This document shows, in pieces, positions 8,252 through 17,850 of a DNA stretch of 64,000 nucleotides. Source of the DNA: JBQCDV01 sp051960855 (GTDB lineage Bacteria; Actinomycetota; Actinomycetes; JAJZTN01); contig JBQCDV010000207.1 in NCBI GenBank assembly GCA_051960855.1, forward strand, positions 1 through 64,000, given 5' to 3'. A program made the translations under genes and the position numbers. Positions within the stretch are counted from its first letter, which is position 1. Each line of letters begins with the position of its first letter. Under the pieces are notes generated by a model. That model saw only the letters and a list, made by a program, of their open reading frames with translations, did no database searches and was not told the DNA's origin.

Positions 8252-9915
8252 CCCGCCCGACGACCGGGCCGGCGACCGGCCCCGCGGCGCACCCTGTCCG
8301 CGTCCTCGTCGTCGGGGATGCCCTCATCGACGCCGACGTGGAGGGCGCCAGCTCCCGGCTCTGCCCCGACGCTCCGGTGCCCGTCGTCGATGTCGCCCGC
8401 ACCCGACGCCGTCCGGGAGGGGCAGCGCTCGCGGCGCTGCTGGCCGCGTTCGGCACCCAGGGGGGCCAGCCGGCGCAGCCGGCGCAGGGGGCACAGGAGC
8501 CGCCGGGCGACAGCCGCTTCGGTTCTCCCGCCGTCGAGGTCGCCCTCGCGTCGCCGGTGCCGGAGGCCGATCGTGAGGACCTCGCGGCCCTGCTGGGCAA
8601 CCGGGTGCGGCTCGTTCCACTCGGCGCTGCGGGGCGCCTCCCGCGCAAGACGCGCATCCGGGTGAGCGGTCAGTCGCTGCTCCGGCTGGACGACGGTGTC
8701 CTCGAGACTCCCGACGACCTCAGCGCCGACGACTCGGACCGCCTGACCGCAGAGCTGGCCGAGGCCGACGCCGTTCTGGTGTCGGACTATGGGCTGGGGG
8801 CGACGTCGCTGCCCGCCCTGCGCAAGGCCCTGTCCACGGCTGCCGCCGGACGCCCGGTCGTCTGGGACCCGCATCCCCGCGGGAGCCGCCCCACGCGGGG
8901 GACGACCGTCGTCACGCCGAACCTCAGCGAAGGACACGGCCTCGACCCGGAGGCGAAACCGGTGCCTCAGGGACTGCCGGAGGCGAGCGCACTGGCTGCC
9001 CGGCTCCATCAGCACCTGGGCGCCGCCGTCGCCTTGACCCTCGGCTCCCGCGGAGCGCTGCTCTCGCAACCCGATGGCGGCGCCCCCCTGGTGGCGCCCT
9101 GTCCGCCGGTGAGCGGTGCCGACACCTGCGGGGCGGGCGACGCCTTCGCCTCCGCTGTCGCGGTGGCGCTGGCACAGGGCGATGAGCTTCCCGAGGCCGT
9201 CCTGAGAGCCGTGCGGCGCGCCGCGTCCTTCGTCGCCGACGGCGCAGCCGCACGCATCGGCGTGGTGACGACACCTGCGCAGCCACATCCGGACGGCGAG
9301 GCGCCGGCTGCGCCGCGGCCAGCCGAGTCCTCGACCGGTGCCGTCCCACGACTGGGGTCGCTCGAGGCTGCTGCGCCGGTCCTCGAACGCGCCCGCGTCG
9401 ACGGCCGGACCATCGTGGCCGCCGGTGGCTGCTTCGACCTGCTGCACGCCGGGCATGTCGAACTGCTGGAGGCAGCCGCGGCTCTCGGCGACGTACTCGT
9501 CGTCTGCGTCAACTCCGACAGCTCCGTGCGGCGCCTGAAGGGCCCGCAGCGGCCCGTGACGCCACAGGAGGACCGCGTCCGGCTGCTGATGGCCCTCGAC
9601 TGCGTCGACGCCGTCGTCCTCTTCGACGAGGACACCCCCGAGGCCGTGCTCGCGCAGGTGCGCCCGCACCTGTGGGCCAAGGGCGCGGACTACACCGGCC
9701 GCCATCTGCCAGAGGCAGACGTCCTGGCCCAGTGGGGCGGAGAGGTCGTCCTCCTGCCGGTACTGCCCGGCCGCAGCACCACCCGGCTCATCGCTGCCGC
9801 GCGCACCGAACGACAGAGCGAGCAGACATTGGACCTGACCGACCCCGGCTCCCGGCCGGGCGGTCAGACATTGGACAGCAATTCCACAACCGAGAGGAAC
9901 ATTCATGTCGGCTGA
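8248..9915 (+). CDS. hldE: Bifunctional heptose kinase/adenylyltransferase HldE, copy 1
   Basis: The 555-aa protein has two domains. The N-terminal PfkB-type kinase (about 17-325) has PGGAALAALLAAFG, an NLSE (NxxE) motif and the catalytic CGAGDAFAS. The C-terminal cytidylyltransferase-like domain (about 370-520) has AGGCFDLLHAGH (HxGH), VNSDSSVRRLKG and GRSTTRLI. It would phosphorylate heptose 7-phosphate at C1, then add AMP after GmhB acts. Compared with the other copy (15050-16570), the kinase glycine motif lacks the usual Asn (GGAAL instead of GGAAN). It also carries a Gln/Gly/Ala-rich insertion near residues 72-92 and a long linker. The GTG start overlaps GmhA; the C-terminus overlaps the SDR gene by 11 bp. 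Confidence 0.88.
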   Translation: MTRPTTGPATGPAAHPVRVLVVGDALIDADVEGASSRLCPDAPVPVVDVARTRRRPGGAALAALLAAFGTQGGQPAQPAQGAQEPPGDSRFGSPAVEVALASPVPEADREDLAALLGNRVRLVPLGAAGRLPRKTRIRVSGQSLLRLDDGVLETPDDLSADDSDRLTAELAEADAVLVSDYGLGATSLPALRKALSTAAAGRPVVWDPHPRGSRPTRGTTVVTPNLSEGHGLDPEAKPVPQGLPEASALAARLHQHLGAAVALTLGSRGALLSQPDGGAPLVAPCPPVSGADTCGAGDAFASAVAVALAQGDELPEAVLRAVRRAASFVADGAAARIGVVTTPAQPHPDGEAPAAPRPAESSTGAVPRLGSLEAAAPVLERARVDGRTIVAAGGCFDLLHAGHVELLEAAAALGDVLVVCVNSDSSVRRLKGPQRPVTPQEDRVRLLMALDCVDAVVLFDEDTPEAVLAQVRPHLWAKGADYTGRHLPEADVLAQWGGEVVLLPVLPGRSTTRLIAAARTERQSEQTLDLTDPGSRPGGQTLDSNSTTERNIHVG

Positions 9916-10594
9916 CACCCGCACCGTGCTCGTGACAGGCGGGTCCTCGGGCCTGGGAGCAGCGGTCGTCGACGCGCTCCTGCAGCGTGGCGACCGCCCC
10001 TGCGTGATCGACATCAACCCCCCGAAGGCCGACGTCCCCTTCCGGCAGGTCGACCTGTCGGACACCCGCGCGGCCGAGGCCGCGGTGGAGGAGCTCGCCG
10101 ACGAGCTCGGCGGCCTGAACGGCGTTGTCGCCGCGGCGGGCGTCGACACGCCCGGCAAGCTCGACGAGGTGCCCGCGAAGGAGTGGGAGCGGATCGTCAC
10201 CATCGACCTGCTCGCGGTGGCGGCCGTGTCGCGGGCGGCCCTGCCGCACCTGAAGCAGAGCAGCGGCCGGCTGGTCACGGTGGCTTCCACGCTCGGCGTG
10301 AAGGCGGTCAGCGACGCCACCGCCTACTGCGCCGCCAAGTTCGGCGTGGTCGGATTCACCCGCGCGCTCGCAGCGGAGACCGCCGGTGAGATCGGCGTCA
10401 CGCTGCTCATCCCCGGCGGCATGAGCACCGCCTTCTTCGACGGGCGGACCGAGCAGTACAAGCCCGGCCCGGATGCGAAGCTGAACGACCCCTCACACGT
10501 CGCCGCGGCGATCCTCTTCGCCCTCGACCAGCCCGCCGGGTGCGAGCTGCGCGAGATGGTCGTGGCAGCGGCCACCGAGCCCTCGTGGCCGTGA
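9905..10594 (+). CDS. Short-chain dehydrogenase/reductase (SDR)
   Basis: The 229-aa protein is a classical SDR: the cofactor loop TGGSSGLG at residues 11-18, NAG replaced by AAAG near 78, a catalytic Ser in VASTLG and YCAAK around 140-144. Classical SDRs oxidise or reduce a hydroxyl/carbonyl with NAD(P)H. In this operon it could act on a heptose or its derivative. It is not HldD, which is an extended SDR of about 310 aa. A ribosome site GAGAGG sits 6-10 nt before the ATG, inside the end of hldE. Substrate unknown. Confidence 0.82.
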   Translation: MSADTRTVLVTGGSSGLGAAVVDALLQRGDRPCVIDINPPKADVPFRQVDLSDTRAAEAAVEELADELGGLNGVVAAAGVDTPGKLDEVPAKEWERIVTIDLLAVAAVSRAALPHLKQSSGRLVTVASTLGVKAVSDATAYCAAKFGVVGFTRALAAETAGEIGVTLLIPGGMSTAFFDGRTEQYKPGPDAKLNDPSHVAAAILFALDQPAGCELREMVVAAATEPSWP

Positions 10595-10601
10595 GTCGCT
10601 C

Positions 10602-11597
10602 GTGACCGAGGCTGCGCGCCGCCCGCTGCCCACCCAGACGGGTGCGGCAGCGGGCGGCCCTCCGCCGGGGCCGAGCACCGTGCTGGTGCTGCGCGCGCTC
10701 GGCATGGGTGACCTGCTCACGGGTGTCCCCGCGCTGCGCGCCGTGCGCGCCCACTACCCGCGCGCTCGCCTGCTGCTCGCCGCCCCGACGTGGCTGGCAC
10801 CGCTCGTGCGCCTGGTGGGCTGCGTCGACGAGATCGTTCCGCACGACGGGGTCGCAGCCCTGCCCTGGCCGTGGGACCCGCCGGAGGTAGCGGTGAACCT
10901 CCACGGCCGGGGGCCGCAGAGCCACCGGCTCCTGCAGGCGGTGCGCGCCGGCCGGATGCTGGCCTTCGCCAGTCCGGACGCGGACTTCACGGACGGCCCG
11001 CAGTGGCTGCCCGATGAGCACGAGGTCGAGCGCTGGTGCCGCATGCTGGCCGCGTACGACATCGCCAGCGACCCCGACGACCTGCTCATTCAGCGGCCTG
11101 GGGCCGCCCCCGACCAGCGCGGCGTCGTCGTCATCCATCCCGGTGCCAGCGTCGCGTCGCGACGGTGGTCGGCGGCCAGGTTCGGTGTGGTGGCTGCAGA
11201 TCTGGCCGCCCGCGGACATCGCGTCGTTGTGACGGGAAGTCCGGCGGAGGAGGCGCTGGCGCGCCAGGTGGTGACAGCGGCGAAGCTGCCCCGGGCCGCC
11301 CTGCTCGCCGGCCGGCTCAGCCTCCTGCAACTGGCCTCCGTCGTCAGTGGCGCAGCCCTCGTCATCTCCTCCGACACCGGCATCGCCCACCTTGCCACCG
11401 CACTGCGGACCCCGTCGGTCACCGTCTTCGGGCCGGTCCCGCCGTCGCAGTGGGGAGCACGCATCGACACCGCGATCCATCGAGCGCTGTGGGTGCCGGA
11501 CGCCGACGGGGTCGGCCAGCTCGCCCGCGTGCAGCCCAGCTACGTCGTTCGGGAAGCTCTCGCTCTGCTGCGCAGCCGTCGCCTGGCGACGCGGTAA
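10602..11597 (+). CDS. GT9 heptosyltransferase-like glycosyltransferase
   Basis: This 331-aa GT-B family 9 protein has the N-terminal VLVLRALGMGDLLTGVPALRA and the C-terminal ISSDTGIAHLATALRTPSVTVFG. The segment VVVIHPGASVASRRWSAARF is the usual start of the second Rossmann domain. It is the last gene of the plus-strand operon, 7 bp after the SDR, with a GTG start. Its stop codon lies inside a hairpin shared with the converging operon. ADP-heptose donor use is inferred from the family and from the neighbouring heptose genes. Confidence 0.85.
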   Translation: MTEAARRPLPTQTGAAAGGPPPGPSTVLVLRALGMGDLLTGVPALRAVRAHYPRARLLLAAPTWLAPLVRLVGCVDEIVPHDGVAALPWPWDPPEVAVNLHGRGPQSHRLLQAVRAGRMLAFASPDADFTDGPQWLPDEHEVERWCRMLAAYDIASDPDDLLIQRPGAAPDQRGVVVIHPGASVASRRWSAARFGVVAADLAARGHRVVVTGSPAEEALARQVVTAAKLPRAALLAGRLSLLQLASVVSGAALVISSDTGIAHLATALRTPSVTVFGPVPPSQWGARIDTAIHRALWVPDADGVGQLARVQPSYVVREALALLRSRRLATR

Positions 11598-11603
11598 CGG
11601 GCG

Positions 11604-11613
<10 letters not shown>
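11577..11613. terminator. Bidirectional hairpin between converging heptose operons
   Basis: CGTCGCCTG (11577-11585) pairs perfectly with CAGGCGACG (11605-11613). The stem extends inward by a G-U and two G-C pairs, leaving a 13-nt loop. The hairpin overlaps the TAA of the plus-strand GT9 (11595-11597) and the stop of the minus-strand epimerase (11604-11606). No U-tract is present on either side, as is common for actinobacterial terminators. A shared terminator is the simplest reading. Confidence 0.55.
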
Positions 11614-12583
<970 letters not shown>

Positions 12584-12587
<4 letters not shown>

Positions 12588-14065
12588 GAGCGGCTCGGGA
12601 GCGGCTCGAGGTGGACCACCTTGGTCCGCGACAGCTCGTCGAGCAGCTCGGGCCCGTAGCCGAAGCCGCGTCCGCTCGCGCCGCGCGGGTGGGCGGCGCC
12701 GCCGGGGGCTCCCCCGAAGACGGCGTTGATCTTGACGGTACCGACGGGCAGGTCCCGCCACGCCTGCTGCGCGTGAGCGAGGTCCGGGGTCAGCACGGTC
12801 GCCGCCAGGCCGTAGGGGCTGTCGGCGGCCACCTCCAGCGCCTCGTCGAAGGAGTCGACGACGAGGACCGGAGCCACGGGCCCGAAGTTCTCCTCGCGCC
12901 AGATCCGCATGTCGGGCCGGACGTCGGCGAGCACAGTGGGCGGGTAGAACGAACCGTCGCCCTCGGGGACCTCGCCGCCGCAGACCACGCGGGCGCCGGC
13001 CTCGACGGCCTCGCGGACCTGCGCGTGCACCTCGTCGCGGTGGCGCCGGTCGACGAGCGGTCCCATGAACGCGCCCTCGTCGTGCTGGGCGCCGACCGTG
13101 ACGGCCCGGGCGCGCTGCTCGAGGGCGTCGAGGAAGGCGTCGGCGACGTCGCGCAGCACGACCACGCGCTCGACGCCGGTGCAGAGCTGCCCGGCGTTGA
13201 TGAAGCCGCCGAGGACGACCTGATCGGCGGCCCAGCCGGCGTCGACGCCGCTGTGCACGACGAGGGCGTCCGCGCCGCCGTTTTCGACGATGCAGTGCGC
13301 GCCCGTCTGCGCGGTCGCCGCGGCGATGGCGCGCCCGGCGCGCGTGGAGCCGACGTGGGCGACCGCGCGGACGCGAGAGTCGGCGACCAGTGCGGCGCCG
13401 GTCTCACCCGCGCCGAAGACGCAGGTGAAGACGCCGTCCGGCAGCTCCTCGGCGAAGACCTCGGCGAGCAGCGCCGCCGACCACGGGGAGCGCTCAGAGG
13501 GCTTGAAGACGACGGTGTTGCCCATGACGAGGGCGGCGGCGAGCAGGCCGGCGGGGACCGCGACCGGGTCGTTCCACGGGGTGATGACGGCGACGACCCC
13601 GTGCGGCTCGAGCACCATCAGGTCGGTCGCGTCCCAGTTGCCATTGAGGCTGCGACCGCGGTGCACCGGACCCAGCTCGGAGTACTGCCGGATGGTGGAG
13701 ATCCCGGCCCGGACGCCGTCGAGCGACATTCCGACGGGACGCCCCATCTCCGCCGAGGCGGCCTCGGCGAGCCGGTCGGCGCGCTCCTCGAGCCGGTCGG
13801 CGATGCGCGCCAGGGTCGCTCCCCGGGCTCCGGCCGGCGTCTGCGCCCAGCTCCGCCGGGCGGCCTCAGCCGCATCTACTGCGGCGGTCACCGTGGCGTG
13901 CGACCCGACCGGGAAGTCCACGACGGGGACCCCGGTCGCGGGGTCGACGACGGTCAGCACCGGCTCGTCCGAGGCCGGGACCCCGAGGTGGCTCAGGTGG
14001 ACGGTGACCTCGGACCGGGAGGACCCGGCGGTCGGGACGGCAGTGGGCTCGGACAGATCGAGCAC
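12584..14065 (-). CDS. NAD(P)-dependent aldehyde dehydrogenase
   Basis: The 493-aa protein has a complete ALDH fold: TPWNDPVAVPAGLLAAALVMGNTVVFKPSE (cofactor segment), HVGSTRAGRAI, a general-base Glu in VENGGADALVV, the catalytic Cys in NAGQLCTGVE, and EENFGPVAPV near the C-terminus. ALDHs oxidise an aldehyde to an acid. Placed between sugar genes, it may oxidise a sugar-derived aldehyde, but a general substrate cannot be excluded. The start is GTG 14065 with GAGGAG 8 nt upstream. It overlaps the epimerase gene by 4 bp. Confidence 0.85.
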
Positions 14066-14100
14066 GAACGACTCCTCGTCGGTGGGCGGCTGACGCAGCG

Positions 14101-14114
14101 CTTCTTCACGTTTA
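14101..14114 (-). promoter_or_regulatory. Shared motif TAAACGTGAAGAAG, copy 2
   Basis: Read on the minus strand this is TAAACGTGAAGAAG, matching 13 of 14 positions of the motif at 822-835. It sits 36 nt upstream of the aldehyde dehydrogenase GTG, in the only gap of the minus-strand heptose gene set (14066-14171). It therefore may mark a second promoter or operator there. The role is inferred. Confidence 0.4.
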
Positions 14115-14171
14115 CGTCCGCCTCCTGCCCCGAAGTGCCCGCCTCAACCGGGTCAGCCCCGCAAATCCCCC

Positions 14172-15053
14172 TTACCGTGCCAGGGCGTCGGCCACCTCCG
14201 GTGAGCCGTAGAGGTCGCCTACCTCGGCGAGCGCGTCGAGCCCCAGCACGTCGTACGCCTCGGCACGGCGGTCCCGCACCGTCGTCGGCGCCTCCTGGTG
14301 GAAGGCCAAGCTCGGCAGGATCCCCGCGCCCCCGCGCTGCTCCATCACGGCCAGTTGGGCCACGACGTCCTCGCCGCAGTGCACGGGCGGCAGCTGGGGC
14401 CAGAAGCCGAACGCCCCGGCCTCCAACAGCGCCTGCCGGTCGTACAGGACGCAGCCTCCGACCCAGGCCACCCGGTAGGCCACGTACCCGTCGGCTCCGT
14501 CGGGCGAGAGCGCGAGCCGCTGCGCCAGGTGCAGGGGGTTCGCCGCATTGTGCAGCCGCCAACGCTGCCAGGCCGGCGTCGAGCGCCGGACCCGCTCGGG
14601 TCGTACCCGGTCCTCCCAGGGCTCGAAGTCCGCCAGCTCCTCCGGCCGCACGTCGTCTCGGTAGCTCAAGCCGACGACGGGCATGCCGACGAAGCCGCAA
14701 CCGAGCTCGACCAGTGCCTGCCGCATCAGCCCGAGCGCAGCGGGTGCGAGCAAGACGTCGTCGTCGAGCAGCAGCAACTCGCGGCGGGACGTCGCCTCCA
14801 CCAGGTGCTGCCGCTGCTCGGCGAGGCCGCGGCGCGGCAGGTGCCGGTGCAGGTCGACCGCCACACCGAGGTGCTCCAGCAGCCGAAGGGCGGCCACCAC
14901 GGCCGGCTCCGCTGCTGCCGGCGACTCGCCCTGGTCGCTGACCACGACCCGCGCGGGCCGCACCCGCTGGCCGGCGAGGGACGTCAGCGTCGCCGCCAGG
15001 CAGGCGGGACGGTCGGCTGTGGGTATGGCGACCTCGAGGTCCGTCCGCGTCAC
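14172..15053 (-). CDS. GT2 family glycosyltransferase
   Basis: The 293-aa protein is a GT-A family 2 enzyme: N-terminal EVAIPTADRPACLAATLTSL, the LLLLDDDVLL metal motif near residues 92-101, and GEDVVAQLAVMEQRG in place of the usual ED motif before the C-terminus. It resembles the GT2 half of the fused protein at 2667-4199 in overall plan, without the membrane segments or phosphatase. Its GTG start overlaps the stop of the upstream hldE. Sugar donor and acceptor are unknown. Confidence 0.8.
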   Translation of the reverse strand: MTRTDLEVAIPTADRPACLAATLTSLAGQRVRPARVVVSDQGESPAAAEPAVVAALRLLEHLGVAVDLHRHLPRRGLAEQRQHLVEATSRRELLLLDDDVLLAPAALGLMRQALVELGCGFVGMPVVGLSYRDDVRPEELADFEPWEDRVRPERVRRSTPAWQRWRLHNAANPLHLAQRLALSPDGADGYVAYRVAWVGGCVLYDRQALLEAGAFGFWPQLPPVHCGEDVVAQLAVMEQRGGAGILPSLAFHQEAPTTVRDRRAEAYDVLGLDALAEVGDLYGSPEVADALAR

Positions 15054-16570
15054 CGGCCACCCTCCGGGAGCTCACCGAGAGGCGCGCGCAGGTCGATCGT
15101 CACCGAGGCGTCCAACGGCCCGTCCAGGCTGCGGATCCGGTCCAGCAGCCTGGTCGTCGAGTGATCCGCGACGAAGTCGACGAAGCGCACCGCCCCGCCG
15201 TACGACTCGACGACGGGAGCCTCCGGCAGGGTCTCGGGTGTGTAGTCGCCGCCCTTGGCGTAGACGTCGGGCTGCAGTCTCGCGATCAGCTCCGCGGGGC
15301 TGTCTTCGTCGAAGACGACGAGGTGGTCGACGCATGACAGCGCGGCGAGCACGCGCAGCCGGTCGCCGAGCGGGTTGACCGGTCGGTCTGGCCCCTTGAG
15401 GCGGCGCACGCTCTCGTCGCTGTTGACCGCCACGACGAGCACGTCGCCGAGCCGACGGGCACCGTCCAGCATCGCGACGTGACCGGAGTGCAGGACGTCG
15501 AAGCAGCCGTTGGTGAAGACCACCCGCCTCCCAGCGGCCCGGTGCTCGGCCACCACATCGACGAGGACGTCCGGCGCCGCGACGGGCTCGAGGATGCCGA
15601 TCTGCTCGAGCAGGGCCGACTGCGTGCAGGTGGCCGTCCCCGACTTGCGAACGACGACGCCCGCTGCCGCCACCGCCGCCTCCAGGGCGACGCTCGGGTC
15701 GGCCCCCTGGGCCAGGCTCAGGGTGAGCGCCGCGGTGAAGGAGTCACCGGCACCGCAGGTGTCGGGATGGGACACCGGGTGGGCATACGCACGGTGAGGT
15801 CGCTGCTGGCGGGCGATGAAGACCGCTCCCTCGGAGTCGAGGGTGACGGCGGCCGACCGCGCGCACCACTCGTCGAGCAGCGTCTCCCCGTGCTGGGACA
15901 ACCATTGCGTGCGGTCGACGCCCTCGTCGGCCGGCAGCGTCAGCACTGCCTCGTCCCAGTTCGGCGCCACCACGTCGGGGCACAGGTCACGCCACCGGCG
16001 CGGGTCGTGCGCGTCGAGGACCACCAGTGGACGACCCTCCCGAACCAGCGCTCCAAGCCGGGGGCGCAGGTCGGCGTCGAGCAGCCCGGTGGCGTAGTCG
16101 CACACGACCAGGACCGGGACGCGACGGAGCAGCTCGCGTGCGGCGGCCAGCAGCTGGCCCACCGTCTCCTCGCTGGCCGCGCCGTCTCCCAGCCCCTCGT
16201 CGAAGCGGGCCAGCATCGTGCCATCGGCGACCAGCCGCTGTTTCGCGACCGTGTGTCGGCCGGCTTCGACGATGACACCGCTGACGTCGACCCCGGCCTC
16301 CGCGCAGCGCCGCACCAGACGCTCGCCGTCCGCGTCGTCACCGACGACGCTGACGAGGTGCACGCGCGCGCCCAGGGCGGCGAGGTTCGCGGCGGCGTTC
16401 GCTGCTCCCCCGGGCTCCTCGCGGCGTCGCTTCACGGTCAGGGCCGGCACGGGTGCCTCGCGGCACAAGCGTGTCGCGGAGCCCTCCAGCCAGGTGTCCA
16501 ACATCGCGTCGCCGAGCACGACGACCTCGGTGCCACTGAAGCGGGCGACGACATCCGTCAGGCTGTCCAC
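15050..16570 (-). CDS. hldE: Bifunctional heptose kinase/adenylyltransferase HldE, copy 2
   Basis: This 506-aa protein is the more canonical HldE of the two. The PfkB kinase domain (about 1-315) has EEPGGAANAAANLAALGA, NWDE (NxxE) and CGAGDSFTA. The nucleotidyltransferase domain (about 345-480) has TNGCFDVLHSGH, VNSDESVRRLKG, VYAKGGDYT and HSTTRLL. It carries out C1 phosphorylation of heptose 7-phosphate and AMP transfer to heptose 1-phosphate. The GTG start lies 13 bp inside the upstream GT9 gene, indicating coupling. Having two complete copies converging on each other within 17 kb is unusual. Confidence 0.92.
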   Translation of the reverse strand: MDSLTDVVARFSGTEVVVLGDAMLDTWLEGSATRLCREAPVPALTVKRRREEPGGAANAAANLAALGARVHLVSVVGDDADGERLVRRCAEAGVDVSGVIVEAGRHTVAKQRLVADGTMLARFDEGLGDGAASEETVGQLLAAARELLRRVPVLVVCDYATGLLDADLRPRLGALVREGRPLVVLDAHDPRRWRDLCPDVVAPNWDEAVLTLPADEGVDRTQWLSQHGETLLDEWCARSAAVTLDSEGAVFIARQQRPHRAYAHPVSHPDTCGAGDSFTAALTLSLAQGADPSVALEAAVAAAGVVVRKSGTATCTQSALLEQIGILEPVAAPDVLVDVVAEHRAAGRRVVFTNGCFDVLHSGHVAMLDGARRLGDVLVVAVNSDESVRRLKGPDRPVNPLGDRLRVLAALSCVDHLVVFDEDSPAELIARLQPDVYAKGGDYTPETLPEAPVVESYGGAVRFVDFVADHSTTRLLDRIRSLDGPLDASVTIDLRAPLGELPEGGR

Positions 16571-17760
16571 ACACGGTCCTCTCGAGGAAGTTCGTCGCGG
16601 GAGGCGGCCCCGCGGGCAAGATGGGCGAGGGTGGCCTCGACGACCTCACCGACCGGGACGTCGAGGCAGGCGGTGTCGCCGTAGGGGCAGCGGAACTGGT
16701 GGCACGGCGAGCACGAGGTCGGCACGCGCAGCAGGTTCGCGGGGACGTCGCGCGGCGCCATGTGCTCGATGGGCTCGGTGCCACCCCAGGTGACGACGAC
16801 CGGAGTGCCGAGCGCGTCGGCGACGTGGAGTCCGCCGGAGTTGTTGACGACGGCGACGTCGACCCGCGCGAGCAGCGCCACCCACGCGGGAATGGGCAGC
16901 CCGGCGAGGACGGCAGCGGCATCGCCCGCCACGTCGTCGAGCAGGGGCTGCTCCTTCGCCGACCCGACGACCACGACGCAGGCGTGCTCGGAGAGGGCGG
17001 CGACCGATCGCCGGAACCGCTCGGGAGCCCAGCGTCTGGCTGGGGCGCTTGCGCCGGGTGCCACCGCGACCGTCGTTGCGCCGAGGGTGACACCGCGAGA
17101 GCGCAGTTCCCGCTCGAGCTGCACCTGCGCCTGCCCGGGCACCGCCAGCTGCAGCTCGCGGCTCTCGCAGGGCACGCCGAGACTGGCGAGCAGGAACAGC
17201 TGCCGGTCCACCTGATGCGTCAGGTAGTCCGGCGGTGAGACCGGGTGGGTCAAGACGCCGCCGCCGAAGTCGCGGCTCAGCCCGGCACGCACCGGGATCT
17301 CGGCCAGCAGGCCCACCAGGGCAGGCGGCAGCGGCGACTGTGAGAACGACGTCAGCACGACCATCGCGTCGTAGCGGCGGCCGGCCACCTCGGCCACGAG
17401 CGATTCGAACGACGCCCGCGCACGCTGCGCCGTTCGGGCCGGGTCCGCCTCCGCGGGGGATGCGTCCTGCCAGACCGGGGACGCGACGAGCAGGTCGTCG
17501 AGACCCGGCAGCAGCGGCGCGATCGCCGCGCCGGCGGGCGAGCAGAGCAGGTCGATCCGGGCGTGCGGCGCTGCGGCTCGCACCGCCCGGACCGCCGGGC
17601 CCGTCATGACGACGTCACCGAGGTTGTCCGCGCGCACCAGCAGGATCGCGCCCATGCCCGCCCAGTCGCCGGCCGTGAGGACCGGTCCCTGGTCGACCGC
17701 CGGGTGACGGCGGGGACGGGGCCGCCGGAGCAGGTCCGGGGCAGGAGGCGCTGGTGTCAC
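16558..17760 (-). CDS. GT9 heptosyltransferase-like glycosyltransferase
   Basis: The 400-aa GT9 enzyme has the N-terminal GAILLVRADNLGDVVMTGPAVRA, the middle VAVAPGASAPARRWAPERFR and the donor-site VVNNSGGLHVADALGTPVVV. Near the C-terminus there is a Cys-rich segment (CSPCHQFRCPYGDTACL) like the one in some heptosyltransferase homologues. I chose GTG 17760 because AGGGGAGGGG precedes it by 6 nt. An internal ATG at 17655 would trim a Pro/Arg-rich leader. It is the first gene of the minus-strand set and overlaps hldE by 13 bp. Confidence 0.85.
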   Translation of the reverse strand: MTPAPPAPDLLRRPRPRRHPAVDQGPVLTAGDWAGMGAILLVRADNLGDVVMTGPAVRAVRAAAPHARIDLLCSPAGAAIAPLLPGLDDLLVASPVWQDASPAEADPARTAQRARASFESLVAEVAGRRYDAMVVLTSFSQSPLPPALVGLLAEIPVRAGLSRDFGGGVLTHPVSPPDYLTHQVDRQLFLLASLGVPCESRELQLAVPGQAQVQLERELRSRGVTLGATTVAVAPGASAPARRWAPERFRRSVAALSEHACVVVVGSAKEQPLLDDVAGDAAAVLAGLPIPAWVALLARVDVAVVNNSGGLHVADALGTPVVVTWGGTEPIEHMAPRDVPANLLRVPTSCSPCHQFRCPYGDTACLDVPVGEVVEATLAHLARGAASRDELPREDRVWTA

Positions 17761-17850
17761 TCAGCGCCCCTCCCCTGGTGAAGATCCGGCAAACGCGCCA
17801 GCGACGCGAGCGGAGGGCGGGCGGCCGTGCGGGGGCCGAGCGGCGCGGCC

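Noticed and set aside
9905..10594. Calling the SDR HldD
   Set aside because: It is a classical short SDR of 229 aa with YxxxK and no extended substrate domain, unlike HldD.
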